Below, in pieces: positions 35,965-44,638 of a DNA stretch of 64,000 nucleotides (position 1 is the first letter of the stretch; each line of letters begins with the position of its first letter). Source of the DNA: Rhodopirellula islandica (GTDB lineage: Bacteria; Planctomycetota; Planctomycetia; Pirellulales; Pirellulaceae); contig NZ_LECT01000029.1 in the NCBI RefSeq assembly GCF_001027925.1, forward strand, positions 62,001 to 126,000, read 5' to 3'. A program made the translations under genes and the position numbers. Below the pieces are notes generated by a model. The model saw only the letters and a program-made list of their open reading frames with translations, ran no database searches and was not told the DNA's origin.

Positions 35965-36254
35965 CTCCGTGATGCAACGGGTTTGACAGGCAAATGCCTG
36001 GTCTGCCGCCGAAAAATCGATGCGAGCCCGTTTGGCCCCAGAGCGGTTGCCGCCAGCGGCAAATTGTATTCTCCAGCAAGCATTGGTTTGCTTTTGCATG
36101 CGTCGTTCGCGTCCCGAGCATCCTTTGCGAGCGATCGGAATCTCACCGTTCGAGCACGCGAGATTTCTCTTCCGACGTTCACGCCTCTGCCCCAAAAGAC
36201 GGCGCGCGAGCCTTCTGTCTGGTTTCCTTTGGACACGGGTTGTTGAGGTGAAAG

Positions 36255-37037
36255 ATGTGCAATCGTTTCAACATCAAAACCAATCTTGCCCATCTGGCTC
36301 GATCGCTCGACGCCGCCCCACCCCGGCAAATGGAATTCACCGAGGAAATCTTCCCAGGCAAACCAGCGCCCACGGTGGCGGTCAATCGTTCGGGTGCCAA
36401 CGAAATCCTTCCGATGGCATTCGGTTTGGTTCCGTTTGGCAAGACGCCTGAATCTCAGCGTCGGCCGCTGACAAACGCTCGCGTCGAAAACCTCGAAAAG
36501 TGGCCGTGGAAATCCGCGATCAAGTCTCACCGCTGCGCGGTTCCCATGACCGGTTTTCGTGAGCCTTGTTACTGGGGCGAAACCGCGGGCACGGAAGTCG
36601 ACTTCACCTCAGACCAGGACTCCCCTCTGTTCGCCGCGGCCATTTTCACTTGGTTCCGCTCGGAACCGAATGAACAGTCGCAAGAAGAATCACCGGCTCA
36701 CTTCACCATGTCATTGATCATGCGTCCGGCATTGCCAACCGTCATGGAACACGGTCATCATCGGTCGCCGTTCTTCTTGAAGGTTGATGGCATTCAAAAG
36801 TGGATCGCCCGAGATCCGCGACCGCTCGAGGATTCCTTGGCGGTGTTGAAACAGCACGCTTTCGAACCCGATCTGTCGGTCACCGTCGCCAGACAGATGG
36901 CCCCGACATGGACCAAGCGTCAATCCAGCAACCTCGCCAAACGTGACGAACAATTGGCTGAGATCGAAAAGACCGGACCACTTGGAATTCCCGACTTGCC
37001 TGCTTCCCCGTCCGCCAAAGACGATTGCAAGGCATGA
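36255..37037 (+). CDS. SOS response-associated peptidase (SRAP/YedK/HMCES family)
   Basis: 260 residues. SRAP proteins shield abasic sites in single-stranded DNA by a covalent link to Cys2, exposed after removal of Met. Seen: MCNRF at the N-terminus with Cys2, NARVENL, RCAVPMTGFREPCYW (with the conserved Glu in the position of the FYEW motif), and VMEHGHHRSPFFL standing for the usual HxRMP motif. The changes in the last motif make this a divergent member. The stop overlaps the start of dinB by four bases (ATGA), so the two are translationally coupled, an apt pairing of two DNA-damage tolerance proteins. Confidence 0.88.
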   Translation: MCNRFNIKTNLAHLARSLDAAPPRQMEFTEEIFPGKPAPTVAVNRSGANEILPMAFGLVPFGKTPESQRRPLTNARVENLEKWPWKSAIKSHRCAVPMTGFREPCYWGETAGTEVDFTSDQDSPLFAAAIFTWFRSEPNEQSQEESPAHFTMSLIMRPALPTVMEHGHHRSPFFLKVDGIQKWIARDPRPLEDSLAVLKQHAFEPDLSVTVARQMAPTWTKRQSSNLAKRDEQLAEIEKTGPLGIPDLPASPSAKDDCKA

Positions 37038-38224
37038 TCTTGCACGTCGACATGGATGCCTTTTACGCATCCATCGAACAACGCGATCGCCCGGAACTTC
37101 GTGGTCGCCCGGTGGTGGTCGGCGGCGTCGAAGGTCGCGGCGTGGTGACCGCAGCGTCCTACGAGGCTCGCGAGTACGGCATTCATTCTGCGATGCCGGG
37201 CAGCCGCGCGATCAAGCTTTGCCCGCACGCCGATTTCATTCGAGGACGCTTGGATCATTACGCGTCCGTTGGGCGTGCGGTCCGAGAGATCTTCCATCGC
37301 TTCACACCAGTCGTTCAGCCCTTGTCCCTCGACGAAGCCTTCTTGGACGTTTCGGGAACGATTCGATTGCACGGCTCGCCCCGCGAAATCGGCATCCACA
37401 TTCGAGAGACGATCCGGCAGGAATTGGACTTGCCCGCCAGCGTCGGGATCGCGCCGCTGAAGTTCGTCGCGAAGATTGCCAGTGACATCGGAAAACCCAA
37501 CGGGTTCGTCGAGGTTCCCGCGGATGGCGTTCGCGAATTCCTCGATCCGCTGCCGGTCTCACGATTGTGGGGCGTGGGCAAAGTGGGTCAAACCAAATTG
37601 CAACGTCTGGGATATCGCACCATCGCGGACCTCCGCGTCAAAGACCCCGACGCACTGAAGTCACAATTGGGGCGTTGGGGCGAACACCTTTGGAATCTTG
37701 CCAATGGCATCGACGGCCGACAAGTTGTGGTGGATCACTTGGCAAAGGGAATCGGTCACGAACGCACTTTCGCGGAAGACCTGTCCAACATGGAATCGCT
37801 CAACGCGGTCGTCAGCTACCTGTCCGAGCAAACCGCACGTCGACTACGCCGAGCCCGCCGGTTGGCATCGACGATCACGTTGAAATACCGCCGCGAAGAT
37901 TTCCAAACCTTCAGCCGTGCTCGCAAGCTTTCCACGCCCACCGATAGCACGCTCGAGATCCTGCAAGTTTCCGAAGCGTTGCTGTTGGAAATGCGGTCGC
38001 GCGAACCACGCAGTGTCCGTCTGCTGGGAATTTCGCTCGGTGGTTTGACAGACGCCGACGCGCCCAAGCAATTGAATCTCTTCGGCGAAGAAACCGGCGA
38101 AATCGCTTCGTCCAAAGTGGATGCGTTGAGCGACCAAATCGCATCGAAACTTGGCAAGCACAGCCTGTATCGCGCGTCGAGTCATCAATGGGTTGACCGA
38201 AAGAACGCCAAACCCAAAGGGTAG
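37034..38224 (+). CDS. dinB: DNA polymerase IV (Y-family)
   Basis: 396 residues from ATG 37034, overlapping the SRAP stop as ATGA. Translesion DNA polymerase of the DinB family. Catalytic acidic residues are in HVDMDAFYASIEQ (first Asp near residue 6) and SLDEAFLDVS; other signatures are RPVVVGG, SYEARxYGIHSAMP-like sequence and SVGIAPLKFVAKIASD. The thumb HhH region (LWGVGKVGQTKLQRLG) and little-finger domain follow. Length is about 45 residues above E. coli DinB and the C-terminus lacks a clear beta-clamp motif that I can identify with certainty, though QLNLFG near residue 345 fits a clamp-binding peptide (QLxLF). Confidence 0.93.
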   Translation: MILHVDMDAFYASIEQRDRPELRGRPVVVGGVEGRGVVTAASYEAREYGIHSAMPGSRAIKLCPHADFIRGRLDHYASVGRAVREIFHRFTPVVQPLSLDEAFLDVSGTIRLHGSPREIGIHIRETIRQELDLPASVGIAPLKFVAKIASDIGKPNGFVEVPADGVREFLDPLPVSRLWGVGKVGQTKLQRLGYRTIADLRVKDPDALKSQLGRWGEHLWNLANGIDGRQVVVDHLAKGIGHERTFAEDLSNMESLNAVVSYLSEQTARRLRRARRLASTITLKYRREDFQTFSRARKLSTPTDSTLEILQVSEALLLEMRSREPRSVRLLGISLGGLTDADAPKQLNLFGEETGEIASSKVDALSDQIASKLGKHSLYRASSHQWVDRKNAKPKG

Positions 38225-38280
38225 AACAGTCTTGGAATTGAGGTTTGAGGGAGGGGGAAATTGCGAGAGGCAATGCCGTG

Positions 38281-38400
38281 AGCGTCCACCCCAAAATGGA
38301 AACCCGACGCTTCAGCGAGGATCCCCCACAATCTCACGACGGCCCCGTCCGTGGCGATGGGCGGTAAACGGAGCGATGTTCTCGGAGAGTTAAGCAGCTA
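38281..38400. repeat. Diverged copy of the GGAAACCCGACG repeat
   Basis: This stretch shares GGAAACCCGACG, TCAGCGAGGA, GGTAAACGGAGCGATG and CTCGGAG with the 236-bp tandem units at 38756-39397 but is otherwise diverged. It starts 57 bases after dinB. Confidence 0.65.
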
Positions 38401-38417
38401 CGCAGGTGTCATCGGGT

Positions 38418-38734
38418 ATGTGAGCCGCTGGCGTTAGCCACGGTTTTCACGCACAACCGGGGCTAACGCTGGGCTGATAAAAATGAAATCAACCAGGCGG
38501 TTTGGGCGGTTTCCAATGAAGGGTATTGATACGGCGTTTGTCGTTATTGAAAAAGTGAAAGTGTAAATTGACAATTGTAAAATGCCGGAATGCGTGGATA
38601 AAATCGCATCAATTTGCATTTTTCAATTGTCAATTTAACTTTTTCAATGAGTTGCATTCGGTTCGCACACTTGCCACCCTGCCAACATTTTTATCAGCCC
38701 AGGCTAACGCCCAAACGGCTCACATGGTTGTGCT
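38418..38734. repeat. Nested inverted repeats, AT-rich core
   Basis: Outer arms: GTGAGCCGCTGGCGTTAGCC and TGGGCTGATAAAAATG (38418-38484) match the reverse complement of 38683-38725, except for about 31 extra bases in the left arm. Inner arms: 38546-38587 and 38616-38648 (AAATTGACAATTG and its complement), with 7 extra bases in the left arm. The core is markedly AT-rich against the surrounding GC-rich sequence. No coding frame is convincing. Confidence 0.7.
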
Positions 38735-38755
38735 TGATCACTCCTGCCGACCTGC

Positions 38756-39397
38756 TTAGAAGGTTGCCTCCGTGCTCGTGTGCACTTTCACTCGTTCGCA
38801 CAATGCTGCTCGACCAACTCACCCCAGCACGCAAACATTTGGGGACAAATGTTCTACTCTTTCGCACGTCCCGTGCGATGAGCTTCCACCCAAATTGGAA
38901 ACCCGACGTGTCAGCGAGGAACGCCCCGAGCTATGCACGGCGGCCCCATCCGGGGCGACGGTCGGTAAACGGAGCGATGATCTCGGAGTGTTAGAACGTT
39001 GCTCTCCGTGCTCGTGTGCACTTTCATGCGTTCGCACAATGCTGCTCGACCAACTCACCCCAGCACGCAAACATTTGGGGACAAATGTTCTACTCTTTCG
39101 CACGTCCCGTGCGATGAGCTTCCACCCAAATTGGAAACCCGACGTGTCAGCGAGGAACGCCCCGAGCTATGCACGGCGGCCCCATCCGGGGCGACGGTCG
39201 GTAAACGGAGCGATGATCTCGGAGTGTTAGAACGTTGCTCTCCGTGCTCGTGTGCACTTTCATGCGTTCGCACAATGCTGCTCGACCAACTCACCCCAGC
39301 ACGCAAACATTTGGGGACAAATGTTCTACTCTTTCGCACGTCCCGTGCGATGAGCTTCCACCCAAATTGGAAACCCGACGCGTTAGCGAGGATCCCC
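38756..39397 (+). repeat. 236-bp tandem repeat, 2.7 copies
   Basis: Units start at 38756, 38991 and 39227 (each at TTAGAA), giving a period of 235-236 bases. Units 1 and 2 are nearly identical; the third diverges after about 39390. Each unit has two hairpins, AACATTTGGGGACAAATGTT and TCGCACGTCCCGTGCGA, followed by the GGAAACCCGACG segment. Frames across the array are identical peptides without family likeness and are not called as genes. Confidence 0.88.
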
Positions 39398-39426
39398 CAC
39401 AACCCCACGCCGCCGCCGGCCCTGCT

Positions 39427-40623
39427 TCACTCCAGATCCATTGCCAGTCGGATCCCGCAGAACTGCCAGCGCATCGAGGGAGGGAAGAAGTTGCGGTAAC
39501 TCAATCGCTCGTGTCCGGATGGTGTGGCGACGGAACTGCCACGAAGCACTTTCTGGCCGCACATGAACTTGCCGTTGTATTCGCCGATCGCTCCCTCGGG
39601 AGCCGTGTACTTCGGGTACGGAGCGTAGTCCGATGCCGTCCATTGCCAACGCGAACCAAACGCATCAACGATCGATTCACCCGAATCGCGAACCGCAACC
39701 TCCCATTCGAACTCCGTCGGCAAGCGACACCCCGACCACCTCGCGAACGCATCGGCTTCAAAATAGCTCAGGTGGCATACCGGTGCGTTCTCTTCCACCG
39801 GTCTCAAACCCGCAAGAGTGAACTGGTACCAGCCCTCTTCGCCAAGATGCCAGTACATCGGCGCTCGCCAAGCCTCCGATTGCACCGTCGCCCATCCGGC
39901 CGACAACCAATACGAAGGATCGTCGTAGCCACCGTCTTCGACGAAATCAAGGTACTCGCCATTGGTCACCAATCGATTCGCGATCGCATGCGGTGACAGC
40001 AAAACTCGGTGGCGAGGCAACTCATTGTCGAAGCAAAACTTGCCGTCCTTTGTTTCTTCAAATCCAATCGTTTCAATCCGTTCGGCCGGAGATTCGATCC
40101 ACCGAACCTCGTCGACCGGATCACAATCCCTCACCGCGCTGGCACTGTAAACCGGATGAAGCGGGTTGCAGGAGAACACGTGCAACAGATCCGTCAGCAT
40201 CAACTCCTGATGCTGTTGTTCATGGTTCAATCCCGTCCGCAGCACCTCATCAGAGACAATGGACTCGCGATCCGGGCGAGCCAAGAGATCGATCATCGCT
40301 TCATCGACCTGATCCCGATAGCGCCAAACCTCGGCCACCGTTGGACGAGAGAGCAATCCGCGGCGTTCGCGAGGGAACTGCTCACCGACTGCGTTGTAAT
40401 AAGAATTGAACAACACCTCAAACGCAGGCTGCTCGGGTTGGTAGTCCGGCAAATTCTTCAAGCAAAATGTTTCGAAGAACCAAGTCGTGTGGGCCAGATG
40501 CCAGCGAGTCGGCGAAACATCCGGCATCGACTGAATCACGTAGTCCTCCGTTTCCAACGGAGCACAAATGGATCTCGAATGTCCGCGAACTTGGCGGTAG
40601 GCATCCAGCATCGAATCACTCAC
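39427..40623 (-). CDS. egtB: Ergothioneine biosynthesis sulfoxide synthase EgtB
   Basis: 398 residues from GTG 40623, chosen because it overlaps the egtD stop as GTGA; the open frame extends to 40812 but that part lies inside egtD, and ATG 40611 is a close alternative. EgtB is the non-haem iron enzyme that joins a thiol to hercynine. The DinB-like N-terminal domain has HLAHTTWFFETFCL and the iron-binding HEQQHQE motif (His-x3-His-x-Glu); the C-terminal FGE-sulfatase-like domain has LPTEFEWEVA, RGSSVATP and YRNFFPPSMRWQFCGIRL. It sits directly after egtD, forming a minimal ergothioneine operon; no egtA, egtC or egtE is nearby. Confidence 0.93.
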   Translation of the reverse strand: MSDSMLDAYRQVRGHSRSICAPLETEDYVIQSMPDVSPTRWHLAHTTWFFETFCLKNLPDYQPEQPAFEVLFNSYYNAVGEQFPRERRGLLSRPTVAEVWRYRDQVDEAMIDLLARPDRESIVSDEVLRTGLNHEQQHQELMLTDLLHVFSCNPLHPVYSASAVRDCDPVDEVRWIESPAERIETIGFEETKDGKFCFDNELPRHRVLLSPHAIANRLVTNGEYLDFVEDGGYDDPSYWLSAGWATVQSEAWRAPMYWHLGEEGWYQFTLAGLRPVEENAPVCHLSYFEADAFARWSGCRLPTEFEWEVAVRDSGESIVDAFGSRWQWTASDYAPYPKYTAPEGAIGEYNGKFMCGQKVLRGSSVATPSGHERLSYRNFFPPSMRWQFCGIRLAMDLE

Positions 40624-41615
40624 GAGCGGAACATTCCTACTGCAAAGTACTCGTTCGCATCCGTCCAAATTTGCTCTCGCTGCCAACCGCTCGCCGCCGC
40701 CATCTCGGTGAAACCGTCGATCGTGTATTTGTGCGAAAGCTCGGTCAAAATGCGGTGAGATTTTGAAAGCGTCCGCGTGTGTCCGGCCAGCGTGACGGTT
40801 TGCTCGCGACAACTTTCGAGATACATCTCAATCCGATGGTCGCGATCGTTGTAGAGTGCGACGTGTCGGTAAGAGTCCAGATCGAAGTCTCCGCCGGCGA
40901 CCCGGTTGAGATGCCTTAGCAAGTTCAGGTTGAACAACGCGGTGATCCCGCGACGATCATCGTAGGCAGCTTCCAACACGGCAGAGTCCTTTTGCAGATC
41001 AAACCCGATCAACAACCCGCCGCCCGTTCCAACCTGGTTCCGCATTTGCGAAAGCAAGGTCGCCGCGAACGACGGCCGAAAATTCCCAATCGTCGACCCT
41101 GGAAAATAGACCACGTCGCGAGCCCGACCCGCCCCCGAACTTGGAAGTTGAAACGGACGGGTGAAGTCCGCCGCGATCGGAGCGATTCGACGACGAGGGA
41201 ACTCAAGCCGAAGCCCTTCCGCGACTTCGGTCAGATAGTCGCTTGAGATGTCGACGGGCACGTAAGTCACGTCGGCGTGCACGTGTTCGAGCAGCAACCG
41301 TGTTTTCAGACTGCTGCCGCTTCCATATTCGATCAATCGACCGGCTGGTCCAATCGCATCCACCATGGCATCGACCGAAGCTCCCATGATCGATGCTTCG
41401 GTCCGGGTCGGGTAGTACTCGTCCAACTCGCAAATCTCGTCGAACAGGACCGAACCAGCTTGGTCGTAGAAGTACTTCGAGGGAAGCGACGGTGGATCGC
41501 TGAAGAATCCACGTCGAAGCTCAATGACGGAGTCGCGATCGATTGAATGAAGTTCAAGTACTTCCGCACGCTCAGCGTTTTCGGCGGAGGCCAGTTCAGT
41601 GGAATAGGTCACCAT
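40620..41615 (-). CDS. egtD: L-histidine N-alpha-methyltransferase EgtD
   Basis: 331 residues. EgtD trimethylates histidine to hercynine using SAM, the first step of ergothioneine synthesis. Seen: SLPSKYFYDQAGSVLFDEIC, EYYPTRTEASI, the SAM site IEYGSGSSLKTRLLL, VPVDISSDYL, and VYFPGSTIGNF followed by GGGLLIGFDLQKD, all characteristic of the family. The gene ends in a four-base GTGA overlap with egtB, so both are made together. Ergothioneine would act as a thiol antioxidant in the cytosol. Confidence 0.95.
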   Translation of the reverse strand: MVTYSTELASAENAERAEVLELHSIDRDSVIELRRGFFSDPPSLPSKYFYDQAGSVLFDEICELDEYYPTRTEASIMGASVDAMVDAIGPAGRLIEYGSGSSLKTRLLLEHVHADVTYVPVDISSDYLTEVAEGLRLEFPRRRIAPIAADFTRPFQLPSSGAGRARDVVYFPGSTIGNFRPSFAATLLSQMRNQVGTGGGLLIGFDLQKDSAVLEAAYDDRRGITALFNLNLLRHLNRVAGGDFDLDSYRHVALYNDRDHRIEMYLESCREQTVTLAGHTRTLSKSHRILTELSHKYTIDGFTEMAAASGWQREQIWTDANEYFAVGMFRS

Positions 41616-41800
41616 GCGAATCCATCAATGAGTATCTGTTGCCAAGGTCCGAGGTAGGTTACCAGCACGTCCAGTGCCAATTGCCAATCGGCGGCCTCAT
41701 CCGACGGTCCGTCATGCCAACAAAACTGAAAAAGCCCACTTCAACACCGCTTCCAGCGTTGAGTGGGCCTTCGATTCTCAAAAAGGCAATCTGCTGCCGA

Positions 41801-44638
41801 TCAGTCGATGAACACAAACTCATTGGCGTTGAACAACACCAAACACATGTCCGCGATCGCTCGCGTTTTCGCATCGACTTCCCAAGGCTTCAAATCGCTC
41901 TGGTAGTCCTCAAAAGATGGCAGCCATTCGGTGTATTCAAACGGACGCCCCGAGAACTCTTCGACCAGCGAACGCGTGATCTCGGTTGGGTATGTCCGCG
42001 GCTTCGGCTTGATCTGCGAGTGATACTCAGTCATGTCTTTGATATAGCGTGTCATCCGCTGCAACTGCCCCTGAGTCGGCAGACGCCCCAGCGTCAATTC
42101 AAACGCCCGATTGATCTGATCGGTCAATGGATCGGCTTCGCGTTGAAGTCGTACCGACATGGCGATTGATCGATCGGTCATCACGTCGCTATTGAGCAAC
42201 GTGAACGCTTGCGGCGAAACGGACGCTGCATCGCGAAGGTCCGCTGAATCATTCGGGTTGGGCTTGTTCAAGACCTCCAGGAATGGGTCCGCTTGTCCAC
42301 GTACCCGGTACGAATAGATCGATCGGCGATTTCGTTCTTCCGGCGTTCGTGAAGGTTGGTACGCCGGTGCGATTGAAAATTGAATCATTCGCGGCTCCAG
42401 TGCAACTTCCATGTTGATCTCCGGTCGTGCAGGCAAACCACCGACGACGGGATTCAACTCACCTGTCACTGCCAGCAAGCTGTCGCGAACTTCTTCCGCG
42501 GTCATTCGTCGTGGTGAATAACGAGCGAACCAGGTGTTGTCTGGATCTTCCTCCATCGACGGATGTTCGGTGCTCCGACGGTATGCATCCGATCGCAGAA
42601 TCAAGCGATGCATGGCCTTGATCGACCAACCATTCTTCACAAACGTGTCTGCCATCCAGTCAAGCAATTCGGGATGCGTGGGCGCGGCACCTTTGACGCC
42701 GAAGTTGTTGGGGGTCGCCACGATGCCTCGGCCAAAGTGATGCTGCCAAATCCGGTTGACGATCGAGCGAGTGCTCATCGGATTTTCCGGATGAGCAATC
42801 CATTTCGCGAGTGCCAGACGGCGTCCATTCAGTGTATCCGGCAAAGCATAGGGATCGGTTTCGGGAGCACCTTCGACGGGAAGATTGCATCCGCTCAGCA
42901 CACCCGGTGTCACGCGATCACCTGCCGCCGCCAACGAACCACCGTTGAAAATGAACGAATCCGGACGCCAATCCTCGTTGATCTTTTCCGGTGCCCGCAG
43001 TTTGCGAGCGTTCATCCAGGTGTCTTGAGCGTTGACAACCGTTTGGACCATCGGCTGATAACGTTCCAAGCGACGGTTCCAAATCCAAACGTCTTGCTCG
43101 CGGACTTTCAATCGTCCCTGTTCCATCTCGCTCAGTCCAACGGCACGAGGTGGCTTCTCGTCATCGGAATCGTCCTTGCGAGCGTTCAGGCTTTTGTATT
43201 CTTTGTCATGTTCTGCGTACCACTCACGGGCCGCCTCTTCACGCTGGCGAGTCAAACGATCCGCACGGGTTTTCGCATATTCGTACAAGGCTTGCGTTTG
43301 TTGCTTGCCTTCCTCGAATCCGGCCAAGTTCTCTTCGGCCAAGAAGGGTGCTTCCGCCTCCACGGGCTGAGCCGTCGAAACAGCCGAGTACATTCGGTAG
43401 TAATCCTGCGTCGGCACGGGATCAAACTTGTGATCGTGACACTTGCAACAACGCATCGGCATCGACAGGAACGACTGTCCAATGCTGTGCACCATGTCGT
43501 CTCGCATGATCTGGCGGGCTTCCTCGAGAGGCACCATGGCGGTGTCCCACGGTCCCATTCGCAAGAAACCGGTGGCGATCAAAGCTTCCACGCGATCCGG
43601 ATCATCAACCGGTTGATCGGCGTGCAATTCATCGCCCGCAATCTGTTCAATGATGAATTCGTTGTAGGGCTTGTCGTCGTTCAAACTGCGAATGACATAA
43701 TCGCGATATCGCCACGCGTTGGAGCGTTCATAGTCGTTTGAGAAACCGCCCGTGTCCGCGTATCGAACGACGTCCAACCAATGCTGGCCCCAGCGTTCAC
43801 CATAGTGAGGGCTGGCAAGCAGGTCTTCGATCAAATTGTTCCAAGCCGCTTCCGAGTCTTTTTCCCACGCTGACAAAAACTCCCGCTTTTGTGTGGGAGT
43901 GGGCGGCAGGCCCAACATGTCGAAGTAGACGCGGCGAATCAACGTACTCGGATCAGCTTCCGGAGCGGGGACCAATCCATTCTCTTCCAGCTTCGCATCG
44001 ACGAACGCATCGACACTATCGTATTCGAATTCAGTTTGGCGGGGCAAAAACGCCCACACTTCGTCCTTGTTGTAGCGGCGATAGGTCCACTCGTCTCCTT
44101 GACCGCCACTGGTCGCCATCAGCACACCGTCTTCGTTCTCGGCGACCATGGATTCTTCCTGGCGAATCTCCTTTTGCCGTTCTTCGGTTGGCCATGGTGC
44201 ACCCGCATTGATCCACATCCGAACGATTTCGATCTGGGCGTCATTCAGCCGGTCGTTCTCCTTGGGTGGCATTTCCAAGCCGTCCCAATTGACCGCCCAA
44301 AAGAAGGGGCTGTCTTCGGCGTTGCCAGGAAGGATGGCCGGTTCTTCCGATTCCCCACCACGCAGCAACGCATCCCGGGTGCGAACGTCATAGTCGCCCT
44401 TGATGTCGTCGGAATCGGTGCCGTGGCATCCCAAGCACTTTTCGGTCAGCAATGGCATGACTTTCAGCGTGAACAAACGTTCGATGTCTTCCGCCGAATG
44501 GTTCGCATCGCCAGCCACTGGGGCTGCATCCTCGGCATGCACGATCGCGGCGCTGTGCGACAGAATCAGACTGCCCCCGATCAAGAGTGCAGTCATTGAT
44601 GCAGTGAAAACTTGCATCCGTGAATCACGGTTTTCCAT
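41801..44638 (-). CDS. Planctomycete cytochrome PSCyt1/DUF1549/DUF1553 protein
   Basis: 945 residues from ATG 44638, overlapping the FecR-LamG gene by 14 bases. A signal segment (ASMTALLIGGSLILSHSA) is followed by a c-type haem domain (CLGCH near 67; ILPGNAEDSPFFW; MPPKENDRL), a DUF1549-like domain (RRVYFDMLGLPPTP; HYGERWGQHWLDVVRYADT; RCCKCHDHKFDPVPTQDYY) and a DUF1553-like domain (SIVNRIWQHHFGRGIV; SDAYRRSTEHP; LNSDVMTDRS; LVLFNANEFVFID). These proteins abound in planctomycetes and are thought to be exported; their reaction is unknown. It is the last gene of the sigma/FecR/PSCyt operon. The DUF1501 gene that often follows is not seen. Confidence 0.88.
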   Translation of the reverse strand: MENRDSRMQVFTASMTALLIGGSLILSHSAAIVHAEDAAPVAGDANHSAEDIERLFTLKVMPLLTEKCLGCHGTDSDDIKGDYDVRTRDALLRGGESEEPAILPGNAEDSPFFWAVNWDGLEMPPKENDRLNDAQIEIVRMWINAGAPWPTEERQKEIRQEESMVAENEDGVLMATSGGQGDEWTYRRYNKDEVWAFLPRQTEFEYDSVDAFVDAKLEENGLVPAPEADPSTLIRRVYFDMLGLPPTPTQKREFLSAWEKDSEAAWNNLIEDLLASPHYGERWGQHWLDVVRYADTGGFSNDYERSNAWRYRDYVIRSLNDDKPYNEFIIEQIAGDELHADQPVDDPDRVEALIATGFLRMGPWDTAMVPLEEARQIMRDDMVHSIGQSFLSMPMRCCKCHDHKFDPVPTQDYYRMYSAVSTAQPVEAEAPFLAEENLAGFEEGKQQTQALYEYAKTRADRLTRQREEAAREWYAEHDKEYKSLNARKDDSDDEKPPRAVGLSEMEQGRLKVREQDVWIWNRRLERYQPMVQTVVNAQDTWMNARKLRAPEKINEDWRPDSFIFNGGSLAAAGDRVTPGVLSGCNLPVEGAPETDPYALPDTLNGRRLALAKWIAHPENPMSTRSIVNRIWQHHFGRGIVATPNNFGVKGAAPTHPELLDWMADTFVKNGWSIKAMHRLILRSDAYRRSTEHPSMEEDPDNTWFARYSPRRMTAEEVRDSLLAVTGELNPVVGGLPARPEINMEVALEPRMIQFSIAPAYQPSRTPEERNRRSIYSYRVRGQADPFLEVLNKPNPNDSADLRDAASVSPQAFTLLNSDVMTDRSIAMSVRLQREADPLTDQINRAFELTLGRLPTQGQLQRMTRYIKDMTEYHSQIKPKPRTYPTEITRSLVEEFSGRPFEYTEWLPSFEDYQSDLKPWEVDAKTRAIADMCLVLFNANEFVFID

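Noticed and set aside
35890-36254. Integration site at tRNA-His
   Set aside because: No duplicate of the tRNA 3' end and no integrase gene are visible in the window.
38756-39397. Tandem array as a CRISPR
   Set aside because: The repeat period is 236 bases with nearly identical units throughout; there are no short repeats separated by unique spacers and no cas genes.
38772-39499. Several repeated frames of 94-166 residues
   Set aside because: They read through the tandem repeat in different frames, give identical peptides, and have no ribosome binding site or family.
42563-43741. 392-residue plus-strand frame
   Set aside because: Antisense to the PSCyt/DUF1549/DUF1553 gene; no domain and no regulatory signal.
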